The translations under genes and the position numbers were made by a program. Positions 53,751 through 62,852 of a stretch of 64,000 nucleotides of DNA are shown here, one piece after another. How positions within the stretch are numbered: position 1 is the stretch's first letter; each line of letters starts with the position of its first letter. The stretch comes from VXNE01 sp965208745 (GTDB taxonomy: Bacteria; Pseudomonadota; Gammaproteobacteria; Pseudomonadales; Azotimanducaceae): NCBI GenBank assembly GCA_965208745.1, contig CBDBPN010000004.1:496001-560000 (forward strand). The letters run 5' to 3'. A model generated the notes under the pieces. That model had not been told where the DNA came from and did no database searches. It saw nothing but the letters and a program-made list of their open reading frames with translations.

Positions 53751-54521
53751 TCAGCGCGCCGTGTAGCCGCCGTCCACCGGCAGCACGATGCCGGTGATGA
53801 AGCTCGCGTCGTCGCTCGCGAGGAACACCGCGGCGGCCGCGATCTCCTCCGGCTGTCCGAAGCGGCCCATGGGATGCAGGTCGGCCATCCCCTGCTGTAC
53901 CTCCTCGAACTCCCGCACCGGGGCCGTCATCGGCGTTTCGATGTAGCCCGGGGCGATCGCGTTGATGCGCACGCCGTGTTGGGCGAAGGCGATGGCGTAC
54001 TGCCGCGTGAGCCCGCTGACACCGTGCTTCGAGGCGACGTACGCACCGACCCCCTCCGAGAGCTCCGTCGGGTCGGCGAGCACCGGTCCCGTGAGGCCGA
54101 CCAGCCCCGCGATCGAGGCGGTGTTGAGGATCGCGCCGCCGCCGCGCTCGGCAAGGAACGGCGCGCCATGGAACAGGCCGTGGTAGACGCCGGTCAGGTT
54201 CACCGCGATCGTACGGTCCCACCCGTGTTGCGCGCCGCCGATGCCGGCGTTGTTGAACAGCACGTCCAGGGCGCCGAGTTCGTCCACAGTCTTCCCGAGG
54301 GCGGCCTCGACCTGGGCGGCGTCGCTGACGTCGAGTGCCATGTCCGCCACGGCGTTGGCGCCCGTCGCCAAGATGGCGGCCGCCGTCTCCCTGGCGCCGT
54401 CCGCGTCGATGTCCGCGCACATGACGGCCGCGCCTTCGGCCGCCATCCGCAACGCGCTCGCACGTCCGATCCCGCTGCCCGCGCCCGTGACCAACGCGAC
54501 CTTGCCGTCCAGCTTGCCCAT
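53751..54521 (-). CDS. SDR family oxidoreductase
   Basis: A 256-residue classical SDR: GAGSGIGRASALRMA, ADIDADGA (acidic beta2 end, suggests NAD), LFNNAGIGG, catalytic Ser in NTASIAG, YVASK (Tyr/Lys), and FITGIVLPVDGGY. It is upstream of the F420-type oxidoreductase gene. A divergent SDR lies across a 95-base promoter region. Confidence 0.93.
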   Translation of the reverse strand: MGKLDGKVALVTGAGSGIGRASALRMAAEGAAVMCADIDADGARETAAAILATGANAVADMALDVSDAAQVEAALGKTVDELGALDVLFNNAGIGGAQHGWDRTIAVNLTGVYHGLFHGAPFLAERGGGAILNTASIAGLVGLTGPVLADPTELSEGVGAYVASKHGVSGLTRQYAIAFAQHGVRINAIAPGYIETPMTAPVREFEEVQQGMADLHPMGRFGQPEEIAAAAVFLASDDASFITGIVLPVDGGYTAR

Positions 54522-54616
54522 GCGTTCCCTGCTCCCCCCGGTTAAACAACCAGCCTATCAGACGCCGCCAGCATTCGAGATAACATCCCGGCTTTCCCGA
54601 CGGTGGAGACGGATCG

Positions 54617-55408
54617 ATGTCCGAGAGCTTCTACGAGCACCTCTTCGGCGTGCGCGGCAAGGTGGCGCTGGTCACCGGTGGCACGCGGGGCATCGGTCTC
54701 ATGATCGCGGAGGGTCTGGTGCGCGCCGGCGCCCGCGTCTACGTCGCCTCGCGCAAGGCGGACGCCTGCGAAGCGGCGCAGGCGGCGCTCTCCCCCCTCG
54801 GCGAGTGCGTCGCCATTCCCGCCGATCTCGCCACCATCGAGGGCTGCCATGCCCTGGCCGACGACATCGCCTCGCGCGAGGAACGCCTCGACCTCCTCGT
54901 CAACAACGCGGGCCTGACCTGGAACCAGCCGATCGACGAGTTTCCCGAGAAGGGCTGGGACCGCGTCATGGATCTCGACGTGAAGGGGCCCTTCTTCCTG
55001 ATCCAGCGGCTGCTGCCGCAACTGCGGACGGCGGCGAGTCACGCCCACCGGGCGGTCATCGTCAACGTCTCCTCCGTCAACGCGCTCAAGCCGAGCGGCC
55101 TCGCCAACTATTCCTACGCCGCCGCGAAGGCGGGGCTCAACCAGTTGAGCGCGCAGCTCGCGCGCGACCTGATGGACGACCACATCAACGTCAACGTCAT
55201 CTGTCCGGGGCCGTTCAAGTCGAAGATGACCGCGCCGCTCTACGCGACGGAAGAGATGGACCGGCAGATGATCGAGAACTTCCCGATGAAGCGCTGGGGC
55301 GCCATGGAGGACGTGGCGGGGCTCACGATCTTCTTCGCGTCGCGCGCCGGCTCCTACCTCAGCGGTCAGGTCGTCGCCTGCGACGGCGGCTCCACCGCGA
55401 TCGGCTGA
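54617..55408 (+). CDS. SDR family oxidoreductase
   Basis: A 263-residue SDR with GGTRGIGLMIAEGLV, VYVASRKADAC (Arg-Lys after beta2, suggests NADP), LVNNAGLTW, Ser in NVSSVNALK, YAAAK and SYLSGQVVACDGGS. It is the first of two tandem SDR genes. Substrate unknown. Confidence 0.93.
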   Translation: MSESFYEHLFGVRGKVALVTGGTRGIGLMIAEGLVRAGARVYVASRKADACEAAQAALSPLGECVAIPADLATIEGCHALADDIASREERLDLLVNNAGLTWNQPIDEFPEKGWDRVMDLDVKGPFFLIQRLLPQLRTAASHAHRAVIVNVSSVNALKPSGLANYSYAAAKAGLNQLSAQLARDLMDDHINVNVICPGPFKSKMTAPLYATEEMDRQMIENFPMKRWGAMEDVAGLTIFFASRAGSYLSGQVVACDGGSTAIG

Positions 55409-55443
55409 CCCGGCGTACCGAACAACCAACAGGAGACGTTTTC

Positions 55444-56247
55444 ATGGCCAACAGGTTCGAAGGCAAGGTCGCGATCGTGACCGGCGGCAACAGCGGGATC
55501 GGCGAGGCGACCGGCCGGCAGTTCGCGGCCGAGGGGGCGAAGACGGTGCTGATGGCGCGCCGCGAGGAGCAGGGACAGGCGGTGGCGGAGTCGATCCGCG
55601 CGAGCGGCGGCGAGGCGACGTTCATCCGTTGCGACGTCTCCGACTGCGACGCGGTCGAGGCGGCGGTCGAGGCGGCCGCGGAGACCTACGGCCGCATCGA
55701 CGTGCTGTTCAACAACGCCGGCGCCGGCGCGGCAGGGAACTTCCCGAACGAGTCCAACGACGACTGGGACCGGGTGATCGGGATCAACCTCACCGGCACG
55801 TTCTACGTCAGCCGGGCCGCCTGGCCGCACCTCGTGGCCGCCGGCGGCGGAGCGGTGGTGCAGATGTCGTCGCTCGCCGCGCAGCGCGGCTTCAGTTCGC
55901 GCATGCAGGACGAGTACGGCACCGCGTCGTCGTCCTACTACGCCGCCAAGGCCGGCATCGACGCCCTCACGCGCTATATGGCGGGCGTCGGGGGACGCCA
56001 CAACATCCGCGTGAACTGCGTGCGCCCCGGCCAGATCCTCACCCCGATGGCAGCCGGCGGCACGATCAACGATCCCGACGGCGGCCACCACGTCTTCGAG
56101 AAGATGTTCGACTTCCACCAGATCGTGCAGGGTCCGGGCTACCCGCAGGACGTGGCGAACCTCGTGGCGTTCCTCGCGTCCGACGACGCGCGCTTCATCT
56201 CGGGCGAGATCGTGAACATCGACGGGGGCGTCGCCGCGAAGATCTGA
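55444..56247 (+). CDS. SDR family oxidoreductase
   Basis: A 267-residue SDR: GGNSGIGEATGRQFA, LMARREEQGQA (basic, NADP-type), LFNNAGAGA, Ser in QMSSLAAQRG, YYAAK, and FISGEIVNIDGGV. A ribosome site (CAGGAGA) precedes ATG 55444. Together with 54617 and 53751 it forms a cluster of three SDR genes, suggesting a multi-step alcohol/ketone pathway. Confidence 0.93.
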   Translation: MANRFEGKVAIVTGGNSGIGEATGRQFAAEGAKTVLMARREEQGQAVAESIRASGGEATFIRCDVSDCDAVEAAVEAAAETYGRIDVLFNNAGAGAAGNFPNESNDDWDRVIGINLTGTFYVSRAAWPHLVAAGGGAVVQMSSLAAQRGFSSRMQDEYGTASSSYYAAKAGIDALTRYMAGVGGRHNIRVNCVRPGQILTPMAAGGTINDPDGGHHVFEKMFDFHQIVQGPGYPQDVANLVAFLASDDARFISGEIVNIDGGVAAKI

Positions 56248-56264
56248 GCCGACGCCCACGGACG

Positions 56265-57101
56265 GTGCCGAACCCCGCAGCACCGCTACAGCCGCGACGG
56301 GTCTGCCCCGCGTGGCTCGGCGTGCTTTGCATCGTGTCCGCCTGCGCGTCCGCCCCTCAGAAACCCACGCTCGACCTTGGGCGGTTCAGCGCGCAGTCCC
56401 TCGAGAAGTTCATCGTGGACGCCCGCGGACTCGAGGCGGCGGGGCGGCGCATCGAGTTCCTGTCCCGCCAGTTCCTCGACGTCCCGTACGGGGCGGGCCG
56501 CCTGGTCGGAGCCGCGGACACGCGGGAGGCGCTCACCATCAACCTGGCCGCGCTCGACTGTTACACCTATCTCGACTACGTCGAGGCGCTCCGGCGCTCC
56601 GCCGCCTTCGACGAGTTCCCCCGGCAGCTCACGGACGTACGGTACCGCCAGGGCGAAGTCTCGTGGCGCGGCCGCCGCCACTTCTTCTCGGATTGGGTCA
56701 CGGGCGAAGCCGGACCGGTGCGCGACGTCACCGCGCGCGTCGGCGGCGGGGCGACGGCCTACGCCCGCAAGGAGCTCAATCGCGCCGACGGCGGCGTCCT
56801 CCTCGATGGCATTCCCGTGGTGGAACGCACGGTCGCCTACATTCCCGCCGATCGGCTCGACGAGAAGCTGAGCCACAGATTGGCGACCGGCGACTACCTG
56901 GGTGTCTACGCCGAAGCCCCGGGCCTCGACGTCACCCACGCGGGAATCGCCGTCCGCCGACCGGACGGCCTGTACTTCCGGCACGCTTCGACGCTGCGCG
57001 GGCAACGCCGGGTGGTCGAGGCGCCGCTCCTGGACTACTTCCGGAGGGCGCCGGGCGTGGTCGTCTACCGAGTTCTGCCGACCGCCGGACTCAAGCCATG
57101 A
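56265..57101 (+). CDS. DUF1460 lipoprotein (amidase/NlpC-P60-like)
   Basis: A 278-residue lipoprotein: the signal sequence AWLGVLCIVSAC ends in a lipobox Cys. The mature domain has FLDVPYGAGRLVG, a candidate catalytic Cys in LAALDCYTYLDYVEAL and His in DVTHAGIAVRR, the pattern of DUF1460 proteins of the NlpC/P60-like amidase superfamily. It probably cleaves peptidoglycan fragments at the outer membrane. GTG 56265 is chosen because it supplies the signal peptide. Confidence 0.88.
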   Translation: MPNPAAPLQPRRVCPAWLGVLCIVSACASAPQKPTLDLGRFSAQSLEKFIVDARGLEAAGRRIEFLSRQFLDVPYGAGRLVGAADTREALTINLAALDCYTYLDYVEALRRSAAFDEFPRQLTDVRYRQGEVSWRGRRHFFSDWVTGEAGPVRDVTARVGGGATAYARKELNRADGGVLLDGIPVVERTVAYIPADRLDEKLSHRLATGDYLGVYAEAPGLDVTHAGIAVRRPDGLYFRHASTLRGQRRVVEAPLLDYFRRAPGVVVYRVLPTAGLKP

Positions 57102-58233
57102 GGCGCCGCAGGGTCGGCGCGAAGCGCTCGCCCATGCGGACGTAGCCCGCGGGATTCGGGTGCAGGTCGTCCGGCAGGTCGCCGGCGTCCTCCGGCCCGA
57201 ACAGTTCGAGGCCATCGACGTAGTGCAGCGCGGCGTCGCCAGCGGCCCGGCGGGCCTCAACCGCATCGGCGATCAACTCCCGGATGCGCGTCAGCGTCAG
57301 GCAGCCGACGCGGTACTCCTCGAAGCCATCCACCGTGATGAATTTGCCCTCCCCGTCCGGAACCGTCGGGCCGGGCCGCGTCTCCGCGCTCGGACAGTAG
57401 ATCGGCGAGATCACCGCGATGGGCGTGTCCGGCTTCCCTTCCCGCAGCGTGTCCAGGAACCCGTGCAGCGCCGGGCCGAAGACACGCTCGCGCATCGAGT
57501 CCATGTTGACGATGTTGATGCCGACCTTCACGGTGACGATGTCCGCGGGCGCGTCCCGCATCGTGCGCGCGACGAACTGGTCGAGTTGGGACTGCCCGCC
57601 GAAACCGAGGCTGATCAGCGACATCCCCGCGGCCCGGGCGGCGACCGCCGGCCAGATCAGCGCCGGCTCGTCGGCCTCCATGCAGTGGCTGATCGAACTG
57701 CCGTGATGGATCCATCGCGGCCGCGTATCCGCCGGGGCGGGTTCCATCGTCGCCCCGTCGTCCACCACCATGCCCCGTAGTTCCACGTAGGCATTGTGGG
57801 GCAGCCAGAGTTCGCAGGTCTTCGTACCTTCGTCCAGGCCCTCGAACACCAGGGTGTCGGCGTCGCCCCGTTCGACCTCGTACCGGTCCGGATTGGCCAG
57901 GTCGAGCCGGATGGTGTTGCCGAGGACCGAAGACACCGTCGCGAGCCCGTCCCCGGTCTCGAGGTTGAAGACCACGGGGCGCCTGGGAAGCAGTTCCGCC
58001 GTCACGGTCGTCGCGAGGAAAGCGATGCCGACCCGCCGCGAGTCGGTCGCGAAGCGCAACCGCACGCCCGACGGCATGCGCGCCATGATGTCGCTGAACT
58101 GCGGCAACTGGGGCCGGGTCCACGCCGGCAGCCGGCGCGGGGAGATGCCGCTGCCGCGGTCGTCGAAGTCGAAGGTCCCGACCGCCTCGACCACGTCCGG
58201 GATCAGGTCCCGGATGTCCAGTTCCGTCGTCAC
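57091..58233 (-). CDS. SGNH/GDSL-type hydrolase (two-domain carbohydrate esterase-like)
   Basis: A 380-residue protein. An N-terminal beta-rich domain (FATDSRRVGIAFLATTVTAE; ELWLPHNAYVELRGMVV) precedes a SGNH domain with IHHGSSISHCM (block I, GSS in place of GDS), SLGFGGQSQLDQF, VKVGINIVNMD and the Asp/His block DLHPNPAGYVRMG. This resembles acetyl-xylan esterase-like SGNH enzymes. The GTG start overlaps the stop of the DUF427 gene. It is convergent with the DUF1460 gene, overlapping its end by 11 bases. Confidence 0.88.
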   Translation of the reverse strand: MTTELDIRDLIPDVVEAVGTFDFDDRGSGISPRRLPAWTRPQLPQFSDIMARMPSGVRLRFATDSRRVGIAFLATTVTAELLPRRPVVFNLETGDGLATVSSVLGNTIRLDLANPDRYEVERGDADTLVFEGLDEGTKTCELWLPHNAYVELRGMVVDDGATMEPAPADTRPRWIHHGSSISHCMEADEPALIWPAVAARAAGMSLISLGFGGQSQLDQFVARTMRDAPADIVTVKVGINIVNMDSMRERVFGPALHGFLDTLREGKPDTPIAVISPIYCPSAETRPGPTVPDGEGKFITVDGFEEYRVGCLTLTRIRELIADAVEARRAAGDAALHYVDGLELFGPEDAGDLPDDLHPNPAGYVRMGERFAPTLRRLMA

Positions 58234-58508
58234 GCCACCTGGACCCCGTGCCAGAACGCGACCCGGCCCGTGATCTCCTTCGCCGCGTCCTTGGGCGTGT
58301 GGTAGATCCACGCCGCGTCGCGGTTTGTCTCGCCGTCCACCACCACGTGGTAGTAGTTGGCGGTGCCTTTCCATGGGCAGTAGGAGGTCGTGTCGCTGTC
58401 CTCGAAGTGGGCCCGGTTCAGGGCGTCCGCGGGGAAGTAGTGATTGCCCTCGACCACCACCGTGTCGCCGCTGTCGGCGAGCACGGCACCATTCCACGTC
58501 GCTTTCAT
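58230..58508 (-). CDS. DUF427 domain protein
   Basis: A 92-residue single-domain DUF427 protein: ATWNGAVLADSGDTVVVEGN, YFPADALN and SYCPWKGTANYYHVVV, then AAWIYHTPKDAAKEI. The family has a small beta fold and unknown function. It is coupled to the downstream hydrolase by a GTGA overlap. The start is ATG 58508. Confidence 0.9.
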   Translation of the reverse strand: MKATWNGAVLADSGDTVVVEGNHYFPADALNRAHFEDSDTTSYCPWKGTANYYHVVVDGETNRDAAWIYHTPKDAAKEITGRVAFWHGVQVA

Positions 58509-58548
58509 CCGCTTCTCCCGTCCATCTGGACTTTCGCGATCATACTCG

Positions 58549-59151
58549 TCACTGGCCGTGCGCCCGCCGCGCGGCGTCCCGACCGAGGCATCGACCGAGC
58601 CACGCGGCCACATTGGGTTGCGCGGCGAAGTCGAGTCCGCCCATCGTCCCCCAGGCCATCACGCTCGCCACGTTGAGGTCGGCGACCGTGAACTCGCCGC
58701 CCAGCAGGTAGTCGCGGCCCTCGAGCGCCTGCTCGAGCACGTTGAACGGGCGTTCGAGCGGCTCCGCGGCCGCCTTCGCCGCCTCGTCGTCCTGCTCGTA
58801 GCCCATGACGCCGAACTTGTGCTTGAGCACATCCAGCAGGCCCGGCTCCAACGCCGTCATGGCCCAGAAGCTCCAGCGCCAGGTCTGCGCCTCGTCCTCG
58901 AGGGACGCCGGCGCGAGCTGACCGTGCTTCCGGGCCAGGTAGAGGTTGATCGCCATCGACTCGGCGAGCGTGAATCCGTCGTCGTCGATGGTCGGGGACT
59001 GCCCCATGGCGTTCGCCGCCAGGAGTTCCGCGGTCGGGGTCTGGTTCTCGTCGAAGCCGGTCTCGCTGTCGAACTCGAGCCCCAGTTCGTGTGCCATCCA
59101 GAGCGTGCGCGTGACGCGGGTCTGGGGTGGTCCGTAGATCGTGAGCGACAT
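58549..59151 (-). CDS. Glutathione S-transferase family protein
   Basis: A 200-residue GST: SLTIYGPPQTRVTRTLWMAH, AMGQSPTIDDDGFTLAESMA (cis-Pro, Glu-Ser), then RDYLLGGEFTVADLNVASVM in the helical domain. Probably a small-molecule transferase. It lies between the DUF427 and epimerase genes on the same strand. Confidence 0.93.
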   Translation of the reverse strand: MSLTIYGPPQTRVTRTLWMAHELGLEFDSETGFDENQTPTAELLAANAMGQSPTIDDDGFTLAESMAINLYLARKHGQLAPASLEDEAQTWRWSFWAMTALEPGLLDVLKHKFGVMGYEQDDEAAKAAAEPLERPFNVLEQALEGRDYLLGGEFTVADLNVASVMAWGTMGGLDFAAQPNVAAWLGRCLGRDAARRAHGQ

Positions 59152-59178
59152 CGTTGGTCTCCTCGGTATGCCTGCGTT

Positions 59179-60186
59179 TCAGGTCTGGTTCATGAACTCC
59201 ACCGCCCGCCGCCACTGGCGGACGATCTGGTCTTCGCGGTCGTAGTCGAACTTGCCCGTGCCCGCGGGATAGAGGTCCTTCGGGTCGGGAGGATGGTCCC
59301 GCAAGTGGACGGCCGTGCGCCGCGTCGCGGTCTCGACGTCCACCAGGTCGCGGTAGCCGAGCAGGTTGCGCGCCTTCGACATGTCGAGCATCTGGTTGGA
59401 CTTCTCCGCGAGCGGGAACACCCCCGGGCAGAACTCCGCCGGGATCCCGACGAACTCGATGTCCGAACCGAGCTCGTCGCGGATGGCCTCGGCCACGTAG
59501 CGGCTACTGAGCACACGCTCGTCGCCGGCGTTGAACGCCTCCCCCGCCGCCTCCGGACGGGTCGCCGCGAGGTACACGAGGTGGGCGAGGTTGTCCGCGT
59601 ACCCGCGCTGGAAATAGGTCACGCCGTCGTGCGGCAGGATCATGAACGGGCGACCGTCGAGGATCCGTTTCACGACGGCCCACTCGTGGTTCATCGGCGC
59701 GCGCGGCCCGAACACGCCGGGGTAGCGCACGATGACGGCCTCGAAGTCGCCGCGTCCGTGCTGCTCGAAGAGCTGGTCCTCCCCGGCGGCGACTTTGCCC
59801 GTGTACCCCGGCCCGTCGTACTGGCGCGGCGCGAACTCCGGGATCGGCAGCGGAATCCGCCCCTCGGGCGTAGGCGGCTGAGCCCCCCGATAGACCGGTT
59901 GGCCGGTAATGCCGACGAGGCGGCGGGTCCTGCCGGCGAGCACTCCCGCCTGCGCGCGCAGACGGCCGTACATGCACACGGCGATGTCCCATTCGCGTCC
60001 GCCGATCTTGTCGCGCAGGTCGTCACCGTCCCTGGCGTTGCCGATGATGCGCTCCACGGGCCCCGCGAACTCCGCCGGGTGCCGGCCCGAGTGCAGGATC
60101 GCGACTTCGTGGCCGTCCTGCAGGAAACGATGCGCAAGCGGCAGGCCGGTCGGTCCGGTGCCGCCCACAATGAGCACTCGCGGCAT
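59179..60186 (-). CDS. NAD-dependent epimerase/dehydratase family protein
   Basis: A 335-residue extended-SDR protein. Nucleotide motif VGGTGPTGLPLAHRFL (G-x-x-G-x-x-G), then GHEVAILHSGRHP, and a long C-terminal substrate domain (FNAGDERVLSSRYVAEAIRD). The Tyr-x-x-x-Lys is not clearly placed (the matching region reads PGYTGK), so it may bind a nucleotide without epimerase activity. ATG 60186 starts at the cofactor strand (MPRVLIVGG). Confidence 0.88.
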   Translation of the reverse strand: MPRVLIVGGTGPTGLPLAHRFLQDGHEVAILHSGRHPAEFAGPVERIIGNARDGDDLRDKIGGREWDIAVCMYGRLRAQAGVLAGRTRRLVGITGQPVYRGAQPPTPEGRIPLPIPEFAPRQYDGPGYTGKVAAGEDQLFEQHGRGDFEAVIVRYPGVFGPRAPMNHEWAVVKRILDGRPFMILPHDGVTYFQRGYADNLAHLVYLAATRPEAAGEAFNAGDERVLSSRYVAEAIRDELGSDIEFVGIPAEFCPGVFPLAEKSNQMLDMSKARNLLGYRDLVDVETATRRTAVHLRDHPPDPKDLYPAGTGKFDYDREDQIVRQWRRAVEFMNQT

Positions 60187-60251
60187 CGAGAGTCCAGTGG
60201 CGGGTAAGCCGCGAATACTGTCCCGTCGTGACGTGTCCCGCAAGCGGAACG

Positions 60252-60302
60252 GTGAAATGCGAGTGAAATGCGTGAAAGGCATGAAGTGCATGAATGCGTG
60301 AG
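60252..60302 (+). repeat. Degenerate tandem repeat GTGAAATGC upstream of cas3
   Basis: About five imperfect 9-11-base units of the form (G/A)TGAA(A/G)(T/G)GC follow each other, about 160 bases before the cas3 start. It looks like a slipped simple repeat. No gene is in the 277 bases between the epimerase and cas3. Confidence 0.45.
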
Positions 60303-60397
60303 TGCTCGACCCCCGCCTAATCGGGCCGACCATCGGATGGCGGAACTCCATTGGACCTCGCGTCCCGACGCGGCTCTTGACTCCGACCTCTTTAGGC

Positions 60398-60425
60398 TTG
60401 ACCGTGGCCGCCGTTACTGTATTTT
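60398..60425 (+). promoter_or_regulatory. Candidate sigma70 promoter of the cas operon
   Basis: TTGACC (60398-60403) and TATTTT (60420-60425) are spaced by 16 bases, 38 bases before the GTG start of cas3, in an AT-rich pocket of otherwise GC-rich sequence. Probable promoter for the type I-C operon. Confidence 0.5.
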
Positions 60426-60463
60426 TATCCATAAGCCGATAAGTCAGCACCCAACCTAGCCAA

Positions 60464-62734
60464 GTGCCGCGAACCCCCTACTTCGCCCACAGCGGCGATG
60501 CGTCCGACCAAACGGATTGGCACCCCCTGGCCGCGCATCTGCGTGGCACCGGCGCCAAGGCCGCCGGCTTTCTCGAAGCCGGGGGCTTCGGGGACTTCGG
60601 ACGGGTCGCCGGCCTGTTGCACGACCTCGGCAAGTACACGCGGCCATTCCAGCGGCGCCTCGCCGGCGACACCGGGCGCGTAGACCACTCGACTGCCGGT
60701 GCAAAGGTCGCGGTAGAGCGCTTCGACCGGGTAGTCGGCAGGATCCTCGCCTTTTGCATCGCGGGCCATCACGCGGGCTTGGCCAACGCCGTGAACGGGG
60801 AGCAAGTCAGCTCACTGCATGACCGTCTGGAACGAGAGATCGAGGAACTGGACCCCGCTTGGGAGGACGAGATCGTCATCAGCCCGATAGCGACCCCGCG
60901 ACTGATACCTCGCAACCGCGCCACAGCCGGGTTCTCGTGCGCCTTCCTCATCCGGATGCTGTTTTCAGCACTTGTCGATGCCGACTTCCTGGACACAGAG
61001 GCCTACTACGATGGCCTGCGGGGCGAGAAGGCGGTCAGGGGTGGACATCCCTCACTCCGTCTGTTGCGGGAGCGACTGGATCGGCACATGGCCGCGCTCA
61101 CGCGGTCCGCCGCAACCAGTCCAATCAACGAACTCCGCGCAGAGATCCTCGGCCACGTACGCCGCAAGGCGACCGATGCCCAGGGAGCGTTCACGCTGAC
61201 CGTTCCTACCGGTGGGGGAAAGACGCTCGCGTCGCTCGCCTTCGCGCTCGATCACGCTGTGCACCATGGCCTCGCGCGCATCGTCTACGTGATCCCCTAC
61301 ACGAGCATCGTGGAGCAGACCGCAACGGTGTTTCGCGAAGCGCTCCGGAGCGACCCGGATGACGACGCGGCTTTCGTCGTCGAGCATCACAGTACGTTCG
61401 ACGAGGATCGCATCCGCAGCCGCGAGGGCCGGGAGAAGCTGCGTCTGGTCATGCAGAACTGGGACGCGCCCGTCATCGTCACCACGACCGTGCAGTTTTT
61501 CGAAAGCCTGTTCGCGAACCGTCCCTCGCGCTGCCGAAAGCTGCACAACATCGCCAACAGCGTCGTCATACTCGACGAGGCGCAGACCCTCCCCCTGCAG
61601 TGTATGCGACCGTGCGTCGCCGCGCTCGACGAGCTGGCCCGAAACTGGCGAACGAGCGTCGTGTTGTGCACCGCCACCCAGCCCCAACTGTCGAAGGCCG
61701 ACCAGTTGCCCGAGGGCTTCGAGACCCTGCGTGAACTCGCGCCCCGCCCGACGAGGCTCCACGAAGCGTTCAAGCGCACCCGCATCGTCCGGCAAGGGTC
61801 GTTGAGCGACACCGAGTTGGCGGGACGGCTGGCCGAATCCCGCCAAGTCCTTTGCGTCGTCAATACACGCCGACACGCCCGGGAACTCTACGAAACTCTC
61901 CAGGATTTGCCGGGCACGTTGCATCTGTCCACGTTGATGTGCGCGCTCCATCGCCGCGAGCGGCTCGAGTCAGTCCGCGACCGACTCAAGTCCGGGGCGC
62001 CCGTGCGGCTCATCGCCACTTCGCTGGTCGAAGCGGGCGTCGACCTGGACTTCCCGGTCGTCTGGCGTGCGGAAGCGGGTCTCGAATCGATCATCCAGGC
62101 GGCGGGACGTTGTAACCGGGAAGGCAAAGCCACAAGCGCCGATGTCTTCGTCTTCAAAACGGAGGGCGAGGGGCGCGAACCGCCCCCGGAACTCGGTCAG
62201 TTCGCGGACGCCGCCCGCAGCGTGATGCGACGCCATCGGGATCCGTCGTCGCAGGAAGCGATTCGTGCGTACTTCCTCGAACTGTACTGGGGCAAGGGTG
62301 CCGATGCGCTGGACAGCAAGCAGCTACTGGACCGCATCAACGAGCGAGGGCCGGGCCTGGACTTCCCCTTCGAGACCGTCGCGCGAGAGTTTCGACTCAT
62401 TGAGACACCGATGCGACCGGTGATCATCCCCTATTCAAGCTCGGGCGCCAACGGTCGTCGAACCACCAACGCCAAGACCGCCAGCCGCCTGCTGGACAAG
62501 CTCGCGTGGGTGGAGCGGGCCGGGGGCATCGCCCGCGACCTTCAGCCCTATGTGGTCCAGGTACCACCCTTCGTACGCAACGCCCTGCTCACTGCGGGCG
62601 CGGTCACGCACGTACAGGAGGAGCGATTCGCCGATCAGTTCGCAGTCCTGGCCAATACCGATCTCTACCGCCCTGACGTCGGCCTCACCTGGGACGACCC
62701 GACTTTTCGCAGCGCGGAAGGCTTGGTGTGGTGA
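60464..62734 (+). CDS. cas3: CRISPR-associated helicase-nuclease Cas3 (type I-C)
   Basis: A 756-residue Cas3 with an N-terminal HD nuclease: His9, HD at 53-54 (GLLHDLGKYTRPFQ) and HH at 102-103. The superfamily 2 helicase follows: Walker A PTGGGKT (248-254), DEAQ (371-374), TSLVEAGVDLDFP and QAAGRCNREGK. It is recruited by Cascade to unwind and shred target DNA. Its length, and the Cas5c-type gene that follows, indicate subtype I-C. The GTG start is preceded by a likely promoter. Contrary to the usual I-C order, cas5c does not follow directly; 902 bases intervene. Confidence 0.95.
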   Translation: MPRTPYFAHSGDASDQTDWHPLAAHLRGTGAKAAGFLEAGGFGDFGRVAGLLHDLGKYTRPFQRRLAGDTGRVDHSTAGAKVAVERFDRVVGRILAFCIAGHHAGLANAVNGEQVSSLHDRLEREIEELDPAWEDEIVISPIATPRLIPRNRATAGFSCAFLIRMLFSALVDADFLDTEAYYDGLRGEKAVRGGHPSLRLLRERLDRHMAALTRSAATSPINELRAEILGHVRRKATDAQGAFTLTVPTGGGKTLASLAFALDHAVHHGLARIVYVIPYTSIVEQTATVFREALRSDPDDDAAFVVEHHSTFDEDRIRSREGREKLRLVMQNWDAPVIVTTTVQFFESLFANRPSRCRKLHNIANSVVILDEAQTLPLQCMRPCVAALDELARNWRTSVVLCTATQPQLSKADQLPEGFETLRELAPRPTRLHEAFKRTRIVRQGSLSDTELAGRLAESRQVLCVVNTRRHARELYETLQDLPGTLHLSTLMCALHRRERLESVRDRLKSGAPVRLIATSLVEAGVDLDFPVVWRAEAGLESIIQAAGRCNREGKATSADVFVFKTEGEGREPPPELGQFADAARSVMRRHRDPSSQEAIRAYFLELYWGKGADALDSKQLLDRINERGPGLDFPFETVAREFRLIETPMRPVIIPYSSSGANGRRTTNAKTASRLLDKLAWVERAGGIARDLQPYVVQVPPFVRNALLTAGAVTHVQEERFADQFAVLANTDLYRPDVGLTWDDPTFRSAEGLVW

Positions 62735-62805
62735 GCAGCAGGTGAGCAGCGGCGGAAGTTGCGTCGCCGGCTCGGAGCGAGTACGGTTCGTTCACGCAAT
62801 TCCCG

Positions 62806-62825
62806 GTGGGAATGACTTGCATGAA
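62806..62825 (-). promoter_or_regulatory. Predicted CreA/Cascade target site with TTC PAM
   Basis: Read on the minus strand, 62825-62823 is TTC, the canonical type I-C PAM, directly followed by ATGCAAGTCATTCCCAC. The pseudo-spacer at 62879 begins ATGCAGGTCGTTCCCAC. They match at 15 of the first 17 positions, with mismatches at 6 and 10, and then diverge. Position 6 is flipped out in type I Cascade and not read. The match begins exactly at the PAM/spacer boundary. Cascade bound here would block transcription across the cas3-hicA gap. Confidence 0.7.
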
Positions 62826-62852
62826 GAGTGCTTTCGCGCTACCGTTCCGACC

